Below, piece by piece: positions 7,966-16,474 of a DNA stretch of 64,000 nt. Origin of the DNA: Parapusillimonas granuli (GTDB lineage Bacteria > Pseudomonadota > Gammaproteobacteria > Burkholderiales > Burkholderiaceae_B); assembly GCF_013416525.1 (NCBI RefSeq), contig NZ_JACCEM010000015.1, positions 17,605 through 81,604 of the forward strand, read 5' to 3'. The translations under genes were made by a program, and so were the position numbers. Within the stretch, counting starts at the first letter, position 1. The number at the start of each line of letters is the position of its first letter. The notes beneath the pieces were generated by a model. That model had not been told where the DNA came from. It did no database searches and saw only the letters and a list, made by a program, of their open reading frames with translations.

Positions 7966-8041
7966 GGGAAGGGCTCCTGTCCTGCCGCGCGGGCAGAAGG
8001 AAGGGGGTGATGGCCCCGCTGGGCAGCGGGTAGGGAGGGGT

Positions 8042-8992
8042 TTACTTGGCGCGCAGGCGCAACATGCTACGCAGACGCAGAACAGAGAACGCGCCCCGGG
8101 CGGCGGAACCGACACCGAGCTGAGCACCGAAGCCGTTGGAGAGGCCGGCGGCAAGGCCGGGAATCAGAATCATGATGACGAGACTGGCAGCACCGACAAG
8201 CACCTGAGCGCCGAACAGTGAAAGCACGTCGGCCATCCCTGTTTCTATCTGGTCAGCGATCATGCGGATCAGCTGAATGTTGAGTTGCAGGATAAGGCCG
8301 AAGACCAGGCCTGCAAGCAAGGCCAGGAAGACAAAGTTCAATGCCTGCGAAACCCAGTTATTGAAGAGAGGTTTTGTTGGCTCGAACAATGTCGCGGAGA
8401 TAAAGAGTGGCCCTGCAGCAACCACAAGTGCCATGCCGACTTTGCAGACCACCACAATGACCATGATGATGCTGCCTACGACGGCCGCATTGATTCGCAA
8501 CAGCGTCGCCAGGATGCTGACCAGCACTTCCCTGGTGGAAGGCATGAAGTTGTACCAGGGCCGGTCGCTGGAACCCAGCATGGCATTGGATGCCTCACTG
8601 GTCTCGTTCTGCAGCTTATCGACTTCTGCCGCCACGTTGCCCGTGCCGAGCGCGAGCTGTGTGACATTGTCAGGCAGTGCGATCATGGTTTTGGCGATGT
8701 CGTTCTGATACAGGCCGCCTGCCCCAAAGATCATAGACACAATCGCCACGAGAATGGCCTTGCGGAAGAACTCGGTGACAGTCATATTGCTCTGACCGTG
8801 CATGAGTGCAAACGCATACACAACGAATTGCAGAGTCAGGCCCACCACGATGACAGGCATGAGTGCTTCGAACAGTGCCTGCATCGGCCCGTTGATGGCA
8901 TCGCTGAGGATGCCTTCGGTTTGCGTCATGACCCACTCAGCGATGTTGCTTGGCGTAGTGGGTGCCGCGACGGATGGAGTTAGGCTGGCCAT
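8042..8992 (-). CDS. virB6: VirB6/TrbL-type polytopic membrane protein
   Basis: A 316-residue inner-membrane protein with about six hydrophobic helices, dense between residues 160 and 290, and a periplasmic loop near residues 105-155. TrbL/VirB6 proteins form the inner-membrane part of the DNA channel. The stretch VVAAGPLFISATLFEPTK is typical of the family. It is followed 76 bases later by virB7 and preceded 11 bases earlier by virB5. Confidence 0.88.
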   Translation of the reverse strand: MASLTPSVAAPTTPSNIAEWVMTQTEGILSDAINGPMQALFEALMPVIVVGLTLQFVVYAFALMHGQSNMTVTEFFRKAILVAIVSMIFGAGGLYQNDIAKTMIALPDNVTQLALGTGNVAAEVDKLQNETSEASNAMLGSSDRPWYNFMPSTREVLVSILATLLRINAAVVGSIIMVIVVVCKVGMALVVAAGPLFISATLFEPTKPLFNNWVSQALNFVFLALLAGLVFGLILQLNIQLIRMIADQIETGMADVLSLFGAQVLVGAASLVIMILIPGLAAGLSNGFGAQLGVGSAARGAFSVLRLRSMLRLRAK

Positions 8993-9003
8993 GGCGTGCC
9001 AGC

Positions 9004-9708
9004 CTATTCAGCTGCGCCGGGGGATGAGTCTGACGCTGGCTTGTTCCCAAACCATCCTCCATAGACACGTTCAGCCCGGGCTTGCAGCAGTTGTCGTTCC
9101 GCATCCAGTTGCTGTGCAGCAAGCTGAATGCGGGTCTGTTCGGCTGAGATATTCGCTTGCTCAATCTGAATCCGCGCCTGCAGTTCAGCAATTTCCTTGG
9201 GGTTGGTCGTTTGATTGATCTGATCCTGCAGGGCATCAACATTGGCCAGCCGCTGAGTCATCGAATCGTAGGCCCGCTCACTCATGGCTTTTGCGGTTGC
9301 CTCTATGTTCAGTGACCGTTTTGACAGCTCCTGTCTGTCTTCGGTGAAGTTCACCGGGGCCATGACATCGTCTGTGATGCGGGAAACATCTCCGTTCAAG
9401 CCTGAGCTACCGGATCGGTTCAGCAAGTCCTGAGCGTTGGAGGGCAGCGCAGCGCGAAGCTGATCTCGGATGACGTAATCATTGGGAATGACACCATAGC
9501 CGCTGGATTGCGTGAATGCGGCAAGCTGCTCCTTGGCTGTCGCCAGTTGATCCGTCAGGTTCTTCAGCTGGTCGCGGGCGGTCAGCAGCTGTTCTTGCAG
9601 TTGGGCAATGGTGGCAGCATCGACCGTAGGGATGCCGCTGGCGCGGGCAGGATTCATGAAAACAGCGGCCAGGGCAATGCCCGCCGCAAGATGCTTGTAG
9701 CGTGTCAT
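9004..9708 (-). CDS. virB5: VirB5/TrbJ-type minor pilin
   Basis: A 234-residue exported protein. The signal peptide ends near ARASG (residue 25). A long helical body follows with heptad-like Gln/Leu/Ala repeats (EQLLTARDQLKNLTDQLATAKEQL) and a second helical bundle around residues 130-215. VirB5 proteins sit at the pilus tip and mediate adhesion. GGAG precedes the ATG at 9708. It is the first gene of the block running to virB11 and is divergent from the nuclease-like gene at 9859. Confidence 0.85.
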   Translation of the reverse strand: MTRYKHLAAGIALAAVFMNPARASGIPTVDAATIAQLQEQLLTARDQLKNLTDQLATAKEQLAAFTQSSGYGVIPNDYVIRDQLRAALPSNAQDLLNRSGSSGLNGDVSRITDDVMAPVNFTEDRQELSKRSLNIEATAKAMSERAYDSMTQRLANVDALQDQINQTTNPKEIAELQARIQIEQANISAEQTRIQLAAQQLDAERQLLQARAERVYGGWFGNKPASDSSPGAAE

Positions 9709-9858
9709 GGGAGAACTCCGGGGGTAAAGGGGGTGGCGAGCTAATTCGCCAGATGAGGTACAGGGCTCTGTCTAGAACGGGCGGGGGTCCGTACCCTCTG
9801 AGATTGTTAGAGAGGATCCTTCTTTCGTTACTATGCATGCCACGAGGAGAATCACCGA

Positions 9859-10395
9859 ATGGCACTTACATCCACCCAGATTGGAGCAATTGGCGAAAAC
9901 TTGCTTATCAACGCCGTGATGAAGGCAAGCGACGGCAGGCTGTCACCATTTCAGCCTCTGGCTGATGACGATGGTCTCGACGTGCTTTTCTACGATAAGC
10001 AGACCGGCAACTCTGCCGCCATCCAACTGAAGTGTCGAACGACAACATTGCGTAGAGCCGGCTCTGAAGAGCGCGGACACACGGTTCACTTCGAAGTGCG
10101 TCACACTACTTTCAACGAAGCGCGGCGTGCTTATCTCGTTGGTGCCCTGTGCAACGAGGATTTGACAGACTTCGTCGCCACATGGCTCATACCGATGTTT
10201 GAACTGCCACAGATCGCGCGCAACATCTCAGGAAAATGGGTCATAAGACCCAGCATGGCCAACGACAGTAAAGATCGCTTTATCTCATATCGGTGTGACA
10301 CGGCCATCCAGCTAGCAGCTCGAATAATTGCTATTTGCGAGGCTGACGGGCCGAACGGGCAGCCTGGGATGGGGCCGCCGGCTAGGGAGTTTTAA
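9859..10395 (+). CDS. PD-(D/E)XK-like nuclease-family protein inside the T4SS locus
   Basis: A 178-residue soluble protein on the opposite strand to the transfer genes. The N-terminus carries the pattern of PD-(D/E)XK folds: GAIGENLL (Glu, residue 13), DDGLDVLFYD (Asp, near residue 41) and AAIQLKCR (Gln-Leu-Lys, near residue 58). The layout resembles DUF4365-type and Hjc-like nucleases. GAGGAGA precedes the ATG, and a possible promoter (TTGTTA at 9804, TACTAT at 9829, 19-bp spacer) lies in the gap to virB5. Its base composition is visibly less GC-rich than the virB genes, which suggests later acquisition. Substrate and role are unknown. Defence, recombination or a regulatory role without catalysis are all possible. 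Confidence 0.6.
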   Translation: MALTSTQIGAIGENLLINAVMKASDGRLSPFQPLADDDGLDVLFYDKQTGNSAAIQLKCRTTTLRRAGSEERGHTVHFEVRHTTFNEARRAYLVGALCNEDLTDFVATWLIPMFELPQIARNISGKWVIRPSMANDSKDRFISYRCDTAIQLAARIIAICEADGPNGQPGMGPPAREF

Positions 10396-10516
10396 CGGAG
10401 CTCAGAAGCACCATCATCATCTAACCATGCTCAACCAGCTTAACAGTCCGCTTCTGGCTGTTCTCTGTCTTCCAGCAGTTGATAATGTTTTCAGATTAGG
10501 TCTAAGCACGTACAAA

Positions 10517-10897
10517 TTACTGCTTGGAAGCGGCTGCCTGGTATTCGGCTTCCGTTATGCGGCGGGCCTTCAGGCTGTCCGAGACAATTTCATCGTCAGC
10601 CTCTTTGTAGGCAATGTGTTTACTGTCGCCGACGACCAGGATATTGTCTGCGCCGTTGAGTGTGGCTGGCACGGTATTGGACCGGTATCCAACTTTGCCG
10701 AGGTTGTTCCATGCGGTTTCTGTGAACAGGAACGTGTCGTCGTTCCGTTCAATGTGGACCAGGGTCGGAGGGTAGCGACCGTTATCCGAGAACCAATGAC
10801 CGATAAACTTCTCGCCCTTCGGTTCCGTCTTGCATCCCGCCAGGATGCTCAGTAGGGCGGTGGCTCCGGCAGCGGCGATGAAATGTCTTCGTTTCAT
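10517..10897 (-). CDS. Putative lipoprotein with twin-Arg-type signal
   Basis: A 126-residue protein. Its signal starts MKRRHF and ends at a lipobox LAGC (Cys22), so a lipidated protein is likely. The mature part (about 104 residues) is beta-rich and polar, with no recognised domain. It closes the group that follows virB4, 9 bases after the 63-residue gene. Entry-exclusion proteins of T4SS plasmids are often small lipoproteins at a similar place, so exclusion is a reasonable guess, but no family signature supports it. Confidence 0.65.
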   Translation of the reverse strand: MKRRHFIAAAGATALLSILAGCKTEPKGEKFIGHWFSDNGRYPPTLVHIERNDDTFLFTETAWNNLGKVGYRSNTVPATLNGADNILVVGDSKHIAYKEADDEIVSDSLKARRITEAEYQAAASKQ

Positions 10898-10906
10898 TGG
10901 GTGTTC

Positions 10907-11098
10907 CTATGGTGGTCGGTTGTCAGTAAGCCCCTGGCTGCGTTTGTACGCTGCCCAGGCGTCGGCCACGCTGCAAGCGTGTCCGGCAGTTGTAAGCCAG
11001 CAAACACGTTCAATAGGTTTCAGATTGTTCCACCAGGCCATGCCGGCTATCTCATCGGCAGTGGGCTGAGTCTGGAGGTAGGGACGGGTTAAAGGCAC
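10907..11098 (-). CDS. Small hypothetical protein, 63 aa
   Basis: A 63-residue frame with a GTG start that overlaps the end of the 181-residue gene by 10 bases and has GGAGG about 10 bases upstream. It has two Trp-rich helices (AGMAWWNNLKPIERVCWL) and no signal peptide. The tight packing between two genes on the same strand supports it as real. I do not recognise the family. Confidence 0.55.
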   Translation of the reverse strand: MPLTRPYLQTQPTADEIAGMAWWNNLKPIERVCWLTTAGHACSVADAWAAYKRSQGLTDNRPP

Positions 11099-11634
11099 AG
11101 GTCTGGTCCCTCCTGTTCATGCTGTGGCGACAGCCTTATCGCATGATCGAAGCGTGCGCCGATGAGGTCGGCTACACGCTGATAATCCTCCGGCGTGGGG
11201 CGCTGCCCATTCACTTCATGGACATGCAGGCTGTAATACTTTTGCACGCCTTGCTCAAAATAGGCACGATTCTGGCGCGGGTGGGTGGACGAAAACCAGA
11301 TGTCAGGACTTATGCGTGGGTCGCTGCATGACGGATCGGATACGCCGAAATCCTGGCTGTGTCGTTCGAGGTCGTCAGCGTCCACCGTCACCCGGTCAAG
11401 CTCGATGTCACGGGTATTGGTTTCACCAGCCTCCAGGTCTTCATGCGTCCAGTGTTCGCTATAGACCGAGATCAGGAAAGTGTCTTCTGGGCGGTCGGCG
11501 TCCGGGTCGTGCAGACCCAGCCGCGTATAGAAATCCTGATCTTTCGTTGCCTGCAGATCATCACGAGCCTGTGTCTGGCGTCGATCTTCATCCAGCGCCT
11601 GCTGCTTCTCACGCTCGTTGGCATTGTGTTTCAT
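11089..11634 (-). CDS. Hypothetical acidic protein, 181 aa
   Basis: A soluble, strongly acidic protein of 181 residues, with a charged helical N-terminus (about 1-45) and then a mixed domain with several Asp/His residues. It has no signal, membrane segment or recognised motif. It follows virB4 by 9 bases in the same operon. Its composition resembles the acidic accessory proteins often found in conjugative plasmids, some of which mimic DNA or antagonise host defences, but nothing here shows such a function. Confidence 0.6.
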   Translation of the reverse strand: MKHNANEREKQQALDEDRRQTQARDDLQATKDQDFYTRLGLHDPDADRPEDTFLISVYSEHWTHEDLEAGETNTRDIELDRVTVDADDLERHSQDFGVSDPSCSDPRISPDIWFSSTHPRQNRAYFEQGVQKYYSLHVHEVNGQRPTPEDYQRVADLIGARFDHAIRLSPQHEQEGPDLCL

Positions 11635-11643
11635 GGGTTATTC

Positions 11644-14088
11644 CTATGAAGAGGCCGGGACAATACGGCCTTGGCGAACCGCATCCAGGTACAACGGCAA
11701 CCAGTGTGCTGGGTCAGGCCCGGCCTGGGCGACTGCCTGTTCTGCAATCTCTGCCATATCGGGGCTGCCGGAGAACACCAGTAGTTCGTCTTCGCAGTCG
11801 GAGAGGTCCAGTTGGGCTACCGTGACGCTGGAGCCTTGCTTGACGAGAAACTTCCGGCTGGCTTCGCCCAGCGTTTTCAGCAACTCAAACTCGGCGGGGG
11901 TCAGGCCGAATCCTTCGATGTAATCGCGGGCTTTGGCCCTGGGGTTGGGCAGCAGAATCAGGGTGGCCGTCTGCTGAACCAGTGAAGGGCCGACCGGGTT
12001 TTGGGTGATGGCGCCCGGTTCCTGTGTAGCGAAGGCGAGCACACCGTTTTTCTTGCGGATGGTGCGGCTGGCGTCCTGCATGTCATCCTGGAAATGCTTG
12101 TCTTTTAGCGGGTGCTGGCATTCGTCGTATAGGTTGATGATGCGCCGTCCGTCATGCAGGGCGTCGATGCGGTGCTTCAAATACATGGTGGCCGCGCCGC
12201 GTACCGCGTCATCGTCCAGCAGTTCGGTAAGGTCAAAGCCAAAGATAGCGGGTGTGCCGTCATCCGTTGCCAGGCTCAGCTGATCTGCCGGATTGTCGAA
12301 CACCCAGCCGTATTCACCGCCCCGGCACCACGGTGCCAGGCGTGCGTGAATGGTACTGGTGCTGTCATCCTCGCTATAAGGGTTGGGCAGTAGGGTGTTC
12401 AGGGTGGACAGCGTGCGGGCTTCGCGGTCGATGAGCGTGGTCAGCTGCTGTACGGCCCGGGTAATGTCGGCATGTTGTCGGGTGGTGACTGTTTCACCCC
12501 TGCGTTCCGCCAGGAATACAACCAGTCGCACCATGAAGGCGACGTTCCCCTTGGTGGGTTCCATCTGAAATGGGTTCCAACCGGTCGCTTCGCCAAGGCG
12601 GATATTGAAGTACCGCCCTCCCAGCGCCATGATGAGTACCTGCATACCCTGGTCTTTGTCCCACACTACACACGTTGCCCCAAACTTCTGTGCCTGGGTG
12701 AGCAGCATGCCCTGCAGCACGGTTTTGCCGGTGCCGGTCATGCCAATAATCATGGTGTTGCCCGGGCGTCGCTTGCCGGTTTCGTCCAGGTCTTCCACTG
12801 AAGCGTGGAAGTTGAAGAAGAATGGACTGCCGGTTTGCGTCTTGAGCATGGTGACGGCTGGCCCCCAGGGGTTGCCAGCGGGCTTGCCGGTCAGTTGGTT
12901 ATGCAGACTGGAGAAGCACAGGAAATTGAGCGACGTGACGGGCACCGGGCGCGGACGCCAGTGCCAGTTGCCGGGCAACTGCGCCCAGAAGCCAGCCTCC
13001 AGGGCTTTTTCCAATGGCCTGAAGCCGATGGCTTCTTCGGCCAAGGCGGTGGCTGTATGCGCCAGCGCCTGGCGCACGCCTTCCGCCGTGTCGCCATAGA
13101 TAAGCAAGGTAGCGTGGTGGTCGCCCAGGCCAAGACGACCAGAAGTGAGGTCATCCATGGCCTGGGTCAGTTGGGCCACCTGGCTGCCGGCGTCGTCGCC
13201 GGAATCTACCAGCAGCTTCTGATGGCGCTTCACCAGTTTCTTTGCAGCGGCCCCGGTGTGGCTGCCCCAGGATTGGGTCAGTACAAACTCATGCGGCAGG
13301 CCCAGCAACCGGTCCAGATGGCCGGGCTTGCTGGCTTCCGGGTAGTCGCGCAGCTCCATCATGCCGAAGATGCGTGAGTCTGCCACGGTACGCAGTTCGC
13401 CAAGCTCGCCATGTTTGCCGAAGATGGGCCGGGCATAGGGCAGGGTGTCGCGTAGCCGTTCCCGCGAAACCGGTACAGGCCGTTGCCGCCCCGACAGCAG
13501 GAAACCCAGAAACTCAGCGGTTTCACTGAAAGAAAAACCGTTGCGATCCACAATCCCCAGCGTCTGCGGGTCGTAGCGGTACAGGCCCGCTTTGAGGGTA
13601 CGCAGTATGTCGCTGAGGCGAGCGATGGATTCCGCCTGCCAGTGCGCGATGCGCTGGCTGTCGGCCTTTTCCAGACTGGCGAAGGTGCCAAGTATCGGAT
13701 CCTCGACCGGGTGAACCAGCACTGACAGGTACAGGTCATTCATCATCAGACCGCTTGCGTCGAAGGTGGTGCGATAGGCCGCGTCGAACCGGGAGGCGAA
13801 GGGTTGGCTGAAGGTGCTTTCCGGGTATTCGGTAACGCGGCGGCGGATGATGTGGGAATAGAAGCCGACCGAACCCATGGGCAGGCCGCGCAGCACGTTA
13901 TGCAGGGCTTCAATCCATTCCTTCAGTTCCTCCTGAGCGTAGGCGTCGGGCGCGCGCCCTGCCACCTTGATGACGGCCAGGTACTCGTGGTTGTCGCAGG
14001 CGATGATCTGATCTGTGACATGGTGGGAATAGGGCAGATAGCGCGAAACCCGCCGTTCATCCACGGCGAGAGTGGCTGCAGCAGTCAT
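11644..14088 (-). CDS. virB4: VirB4-type secretion ATPase
   Basis: An 814-residue ATPase, the usual full length. The N-terminal domain (about 1-400) is the VirB4/TrbE/CagE region. The C-terminal domain carries Walker A GMTGTGKTVLQ (near residue 450), a Walker B region ending INLYDEC (near 655) and a conserved AFATQEPGAI stretch. It is the largest motor of the T4SS and energises pilin extraction and channel assembly. AAGGACG precedes the ATG at 14088. It is 11 bases downstream of virB3. Confidence 0.95.
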   Translation of the reverse strand: MTAAATLAVDERRVSRYLPYSHHVTDQIIACDNHEYLAVIKVAGRAPDAYAQEELKEWIEALHNVLRGLPMGSVGFYSHIIRRRVTEYPESTFSQPFASRFDAAYRTTFDASGLMMNDLYLSVLVHPVEDPILGTFASLEKADSQRIAHWQAESIARLSDILRTLKAGLYRYDPQTLGIVDRNGFSFSETAEFLGFLLSGRQRPVPVSRERLRDTLPYARPIFGKHGELGELRTVADSRIFGMMELRDYPEASKPGHLDRLLGLPHEFVLTQSWGSHTGAAAKKLVKRHQKLLVDSGDDAGSQVAQLTQAMDDLTSGRLGLGDHHATLLIYGDTAEGVRQALAHTATALAEEAIGFRPLEKALEAGFWAQLPGNWHWRPRPVPVTSLNFLCFSSLHNQLTGKPAGNPWGPAVTMLKTQTGSPFFFNFHASVEDLDETGKRRPGNTMIIGMTGTGKTVLQGMLLTQAQKFGATCVVWDKDQGMQVLIMALGGRYFNIRLGEATGWNPFQMEPTKGNVAFMVRLVVFLAERRGETVTTRQHADITRAVQQLTTLIDREARTLSTLNTLLPNPYSEDDSTSTIHARLAPWCRGGEYGWVFDNPADQLSLATDDGTPAIFGFDLTELLDDDAVRGAATMYLKHRIDALHDGRRIINLYDECQHPLKDKHFQDDMQDASRTIRKKNGVLAFATQEPGAITQNPVGPSLVQQTATLILLPNPRAKARDYIEGFGLTPAEFELLKTLGEASRKFLVKQGSSVTVAQLDLSDCEDELLVFSGSPDMAEIAEQAVAQAGPDPAHWLPLYLDAVRQGRIVPASS

Positions 14089-14099
14089 GGTGGCGTCCT

Positions 14100-14420
14100 T
14101 TATCGGATGAGTGCGCGCCAGGGGCGGCGCCGGTGGTAGCCGTGCAGGGCGTAGCTGGAACCCTTCCAGAAGCGCTGATTACGGTTGCGTTTGCGAGTTT
14201 TGAACTCAAGCCAGAGCACGTCCAGGGCTTTGTCGTCGTCGCGGGTGAGGATGGCCAGGGTAGGCATGACCACGAATACGAGTCCCCACCAGGCCAGGCC
14301 CGCCGTCATGGCGATCATTGCGACAACGGCGAAGGCACCCAACAACAGCCGTGTGGGAACACCCATGAACGTGGCCTTGCGGCCCAGCCCCTTGAATACG
14401 GGGTAGGTGTGATCGTTCAT
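14100..14420 (-). CDS. virB3: VirB3-type T4SS protein
   Basis: A 106-residue protein with the typical start YPVFKGLGRKATFMGVP, two closely packed membrane helices (about residues 24-60) and a basic C-terminus. VirB3 works with VirB4 at the inner membrane. It starts 3 bases after the virB2 stop and ends 11 bases before virB4. Confidence 0.9.
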   Translation of the reverse strand: MNDHTYPVFKGLGRKATFMGVPTRLLLGAFAVVAMIAMTAGLAWWGLVFVVMPTLAILTRDDDKALDVLWLEFKTRKRNRNQRFWKGSSYALHGYHRRRPWRALIR

Positions 14421-14423
14421 GGC

Positions 14424-14744
14424 TTACTTCCAGAGCAGCACGACCAGCTCAGCGGCTGACCCGGCGAGCAGCACGCCGATGCCCCAGCGGATGGCGTCAT
14501 CCTTGCGCATGACCTCTGCGGAATACAGCACAAAGATGATGATGCCGATGATGATGGCGGCAATCGGCAAAATGACATCCAGGTTGTCGCGCAGGGTCTG
14601 CAGTGTGGTCTGCGCCCTGGAAAGCCCGCCGATGGATTGGGCCGATGCCGCCTGAGTAATGCCGAACAGCAGCAGGGCTGTCATCCATCTGTTGAGACTG
14701 TGCAGGCGTTGCGTAGCATTTCTGATGCGGTGCAGTAGTGACAT
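14424..14744 (-). CDS. virB2: VirB2/TrbC-type major pilin precursor
   Basis: A 106-residue prepilin. The start at 14744 has AGGAG 8 bases upstream. A long leader ends near ITQAASAQ (cleavage about residue 35). The mature pilin (about 70 residues) has two hydrophobic helices separated by a short basic loop around RKDDAIRWG, the usual VirB2/TrbC layout. An upstream in-frame extension to 14840 crosses the palindrome at 14817 and lacks a ribosome site. The gene is divergent from the winged-helix gene at 14856. Confidence 0.88.
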   Translation of the reverse strand: MSLLHRIRNATQRLHSLNRWMTALLLFGITQAASAQSIGGLSRAQTTLQTLRDNLDVILPIAAIIIGIIIFVLYSAEVMRKDDAIRWGIGVLLAGSAAELVVLLWK

Positions 14745-14816
14745 GGAAAGACTCCTGCCCCAGACGCCGGGCGGCGCAGGGGAATAATGGTTTTCGTGTG
14801 AGCTTCCTCTGATACA

Positions 14817-14831
14817 GTCGAAGAATTCGAC
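14817..14831. promoter_or_regulatory. Perfect palindrome GTCGAAGAATTCGAC, likely operator
   Basis: Two 6-bp arms (GTCGAA / TTCGAC) flank a 3-base spacer. It lies between virB2 (start 14744) and the divergent small winged-helix gene (start 14856), so a protein bound here could control both. The winged-helix protein is the obvious candidate; this is inference. Confidence 0.6.
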
Positions 14832-14855
14832 ATTGACCATTGAGGCAGAAAACTT

Positions 14856-15107
14856 ATGACGGCAACTAAAAAGGCTGCCGATGGACTGGCGTTATTGAAG
14901 GAGTCCATCATTGAAAAGGTGGCTTCCTTTCCAGATGGCGTGGGAAATAGTGAGATTGCACGCTTACTTCAGTTGGAAAGTGATTTCCAGGGTAAGCAGA
15001 GGAACTATCTGACTTGGTCTGTGATCGGCCTCCTAGTTAATGAAGGTCGGTTGGTACAGGAAAAGCGGGGTCGGAATGTCTTCTACAAACTTCCAGATGC
15101 TGGCTGA
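14856..15107 (+). CDS. Small winged-helix DNA-binding protein, 83 aa
   Basis: An 83-residue protein on the strand opposite to the transfer genes. Residues 14-80 read as a winged helix: helix 1 (ESIIEKVASFPDG), a turn-helix NSEIARLLQLES, a third helix with YLTWSVIGLLVNEGRL, and a wing EKRGRNVFYKL. This suggests a transcriptional regulator. GAGG lies 10 bases upstream of the ATG. The perfect palindrome at 14817-14831 is 25 bases before its start. The 3' end overlaps the virB1 3' end by 25 bases in convergent orientation. It may control pilus gene expression. Confidence 0.65.
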   Translation: MTATKKAADGLALLKESIIEKVASFPDGVGNSEIARLLQLESDFQGKQRNYLTWSVIGLLVNEGRLVQEKRGRNVFYKLPDAG

Positions 15108-15742
15108 TCGGTTGCAGGCCTCTGAAATCCGTCAGTAGCCGGGTTCGAGGTGAAACCGTCGGGTGCGCCGCGTGGCGCTTCAGGCTGAGGTTTCTGCTTG
15201 GGCTTCTCTGAGGGCTGGGCCGGTGTGTCAGCTGCTGCCTGTGGTGCTGTCGCGTCGGCAAGCGGCACCAGGGCAGGAACCTTGATACCTGCCTGGGTCA
15301 GTACCTTCCCCACATAGCCGTTGGTAAAGCCACGGTTGAAGTTGCCGGTGTTGTAGCAGGACAGTGCGGCGCGCAGCGCCTGCTGTGGGTCTTCGTGCGT
15401 GGGTAAGGCACGGGCGTAGCACTCAGCCAGCACGGTCTGTGCGGCAGTGAGGTTCTTGCAGGGGTCAAACACGGTCGTGGCATCCAGCTTCAGCCATGCC
15501 CAGTTACGCACATTGATCTGGCCCAGCCCGGCATCGAAGTCGATACCCTGGTCAATCAGCCTCTGCGCTGCCGCCGTGGCTTCTTCCAGGCTGCGGGGTT
15601 GACGCTTGAGTTGGTGACCCTTGCGATTGACGCCGATGGCGTACTGCTGCGCCCTGGACTCATGCTTGACCACGGCATGCAGTGTGACCGGGTGAATATC
15701 GGGCGCGCAGGCAAGGGCCAGAGTGGCGAGTTCGGCAAACAT
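15083..15742 (-). CDS. virB1: VirB1-type lytic transglycosylase
   Basis: A 219-residue SLT-fold enzyme that opens peptidoglycan for the secretion channel. The catalytic Glu is in HAVVKHESRAQ (about residue 28), followed by FDAGLGQINVRNW and ALSCYNTGNFNRG, the usual motif order of family-1 lytic transglycosylases. The C-terminal 50 residues are a Pro/Lys/Ala-rich tail. The N-terminus is short with little signal, as in several VirB1 proteins. AAGGA precedes the ATG at 15742. Confidence 0.88.
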   Translation of the reverse strand: MFAELATLALACAPDIHPVTLHAVVKHESRAQQYAIGVNRKGHQLKRQPRSLEEATAAAQRLIDQGIDFDAGLGQINVRNWAWLKLDATTVFDPCKNLTAAQTVLAECYARALPTHEDPQQALRAALSCYNTGNFNRGFTNGYVGKVLTQAGIKVPALVPLADATAPQAAADTPAQPSEKPKQKPQPEAPRGAPDGFTSNPATDGFQRPATDQPASGSL

Positions 15743-15752
15743 GACGGCGTCC

Positions 15753-16424
15753 TTAGTTATCGCTGAGATGCCTGGGGTCGGTCAGAGAGAAGTTCCAGCC
15801 GCTGGCCCACTGGCCCGTGTGTTCAGCTTCCCACTTGGCCTGAGCCGCTTCGTAGTCTTCAGACTTGATCCAGTAGCCACCCATGGCCGGTCTGCCCACG
15901 TACCGGATAGACAGTTCATAGGTCCAGGCGTGATCGTTGTAGACCACACAATAGGCGGGCAGCTGTGTGAGCGTGACGGTGCGAAGCGAATGCACCTCGT
16001 AGACGGGTTCCGCGCTGTCGCCGCCGTAGTTGTATCCGCGTTCGCGCCATTTGTAGGCGGTGCCGGAATAGCTGCTGTTCAGATATTCCGCATCACACTT
16101 GCCTGCACCCTGTGAAATCGCGTCGATGCGCTGTGCCATGCCCGGTTCGCCGGAAGCGGGACATTCAGACAGGAAAGCGCGTCTGGCCGCGACCGTCGCA
16201 GACCAGTCCAGGCCACGCCTGTTGAACTTCTTGATGGCGAAATAATGATCCAGCGAAGGGCTGCACTCACCAGGACGCAGACTGGACGACAGGCATAGCG
16301 TCGCTTCGCAGGCCAGTCGGGGGGTGCCGGTTAGTAGCTTAATGGTGCCGTTTGCATGGGCAGCAGGAGCCAGGACGCAGGCAAGCGCTAGCGCCCCAGC
16401 CCGCAGTGCGGGAAGGGTGTGCAT
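15753..16424 (-). CDS. TrbM/KikA/MpfK-family exported protein
   Basis: A 223-residue protein with a signal peptide cleaved near AHANG (residue 25). The mature N-terminus has LLTGTPRLACEATLCLSSS, LRPGECSPSLDHYFAIK and a FLSECPASGEPGM-type segment, with several Cys residues. This matches the TrbM family of conjugative plasmids (RP4 TrbM, KikA). The role is accessory to mating-pair formation and poorly defined. It lies 10 bases upstream of virB1. GGAG precedes its ATG. Confidence 0.72.
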   Translation of the reverse strand: MHTLPALRAGALALACVLAPAAHANGTIKLLTGTPRLACEATLCLSSSLRPGECSPSLDHYFAIKKFNRRGLDWSATVAARRAFLSECPASGEPGMAQRIDAISQGAGKCDAEYLNSSYSGTAYKWRERGYNYGGDSAEPVYEVHSLRTVTLTQLPAYCVVYNDHAWTYELSIRYVGRPAMGGYWIKSEDYEAAQAKWEAEHTGQWASGWNFSLTDPRHLSDN

Positions 16425-16474
16425 AAGAAAGTCTCCGGGAAGGGGTAGAGCGTGCGGCCTGTCGGCCTGGGGGA

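Noticed and set aside
14424..14840. A longer VirB2 frame starting at 14840
   Set aside because: It would run through the palindrome and the promoter region of the divergent gene and adds no recognisable sequence.
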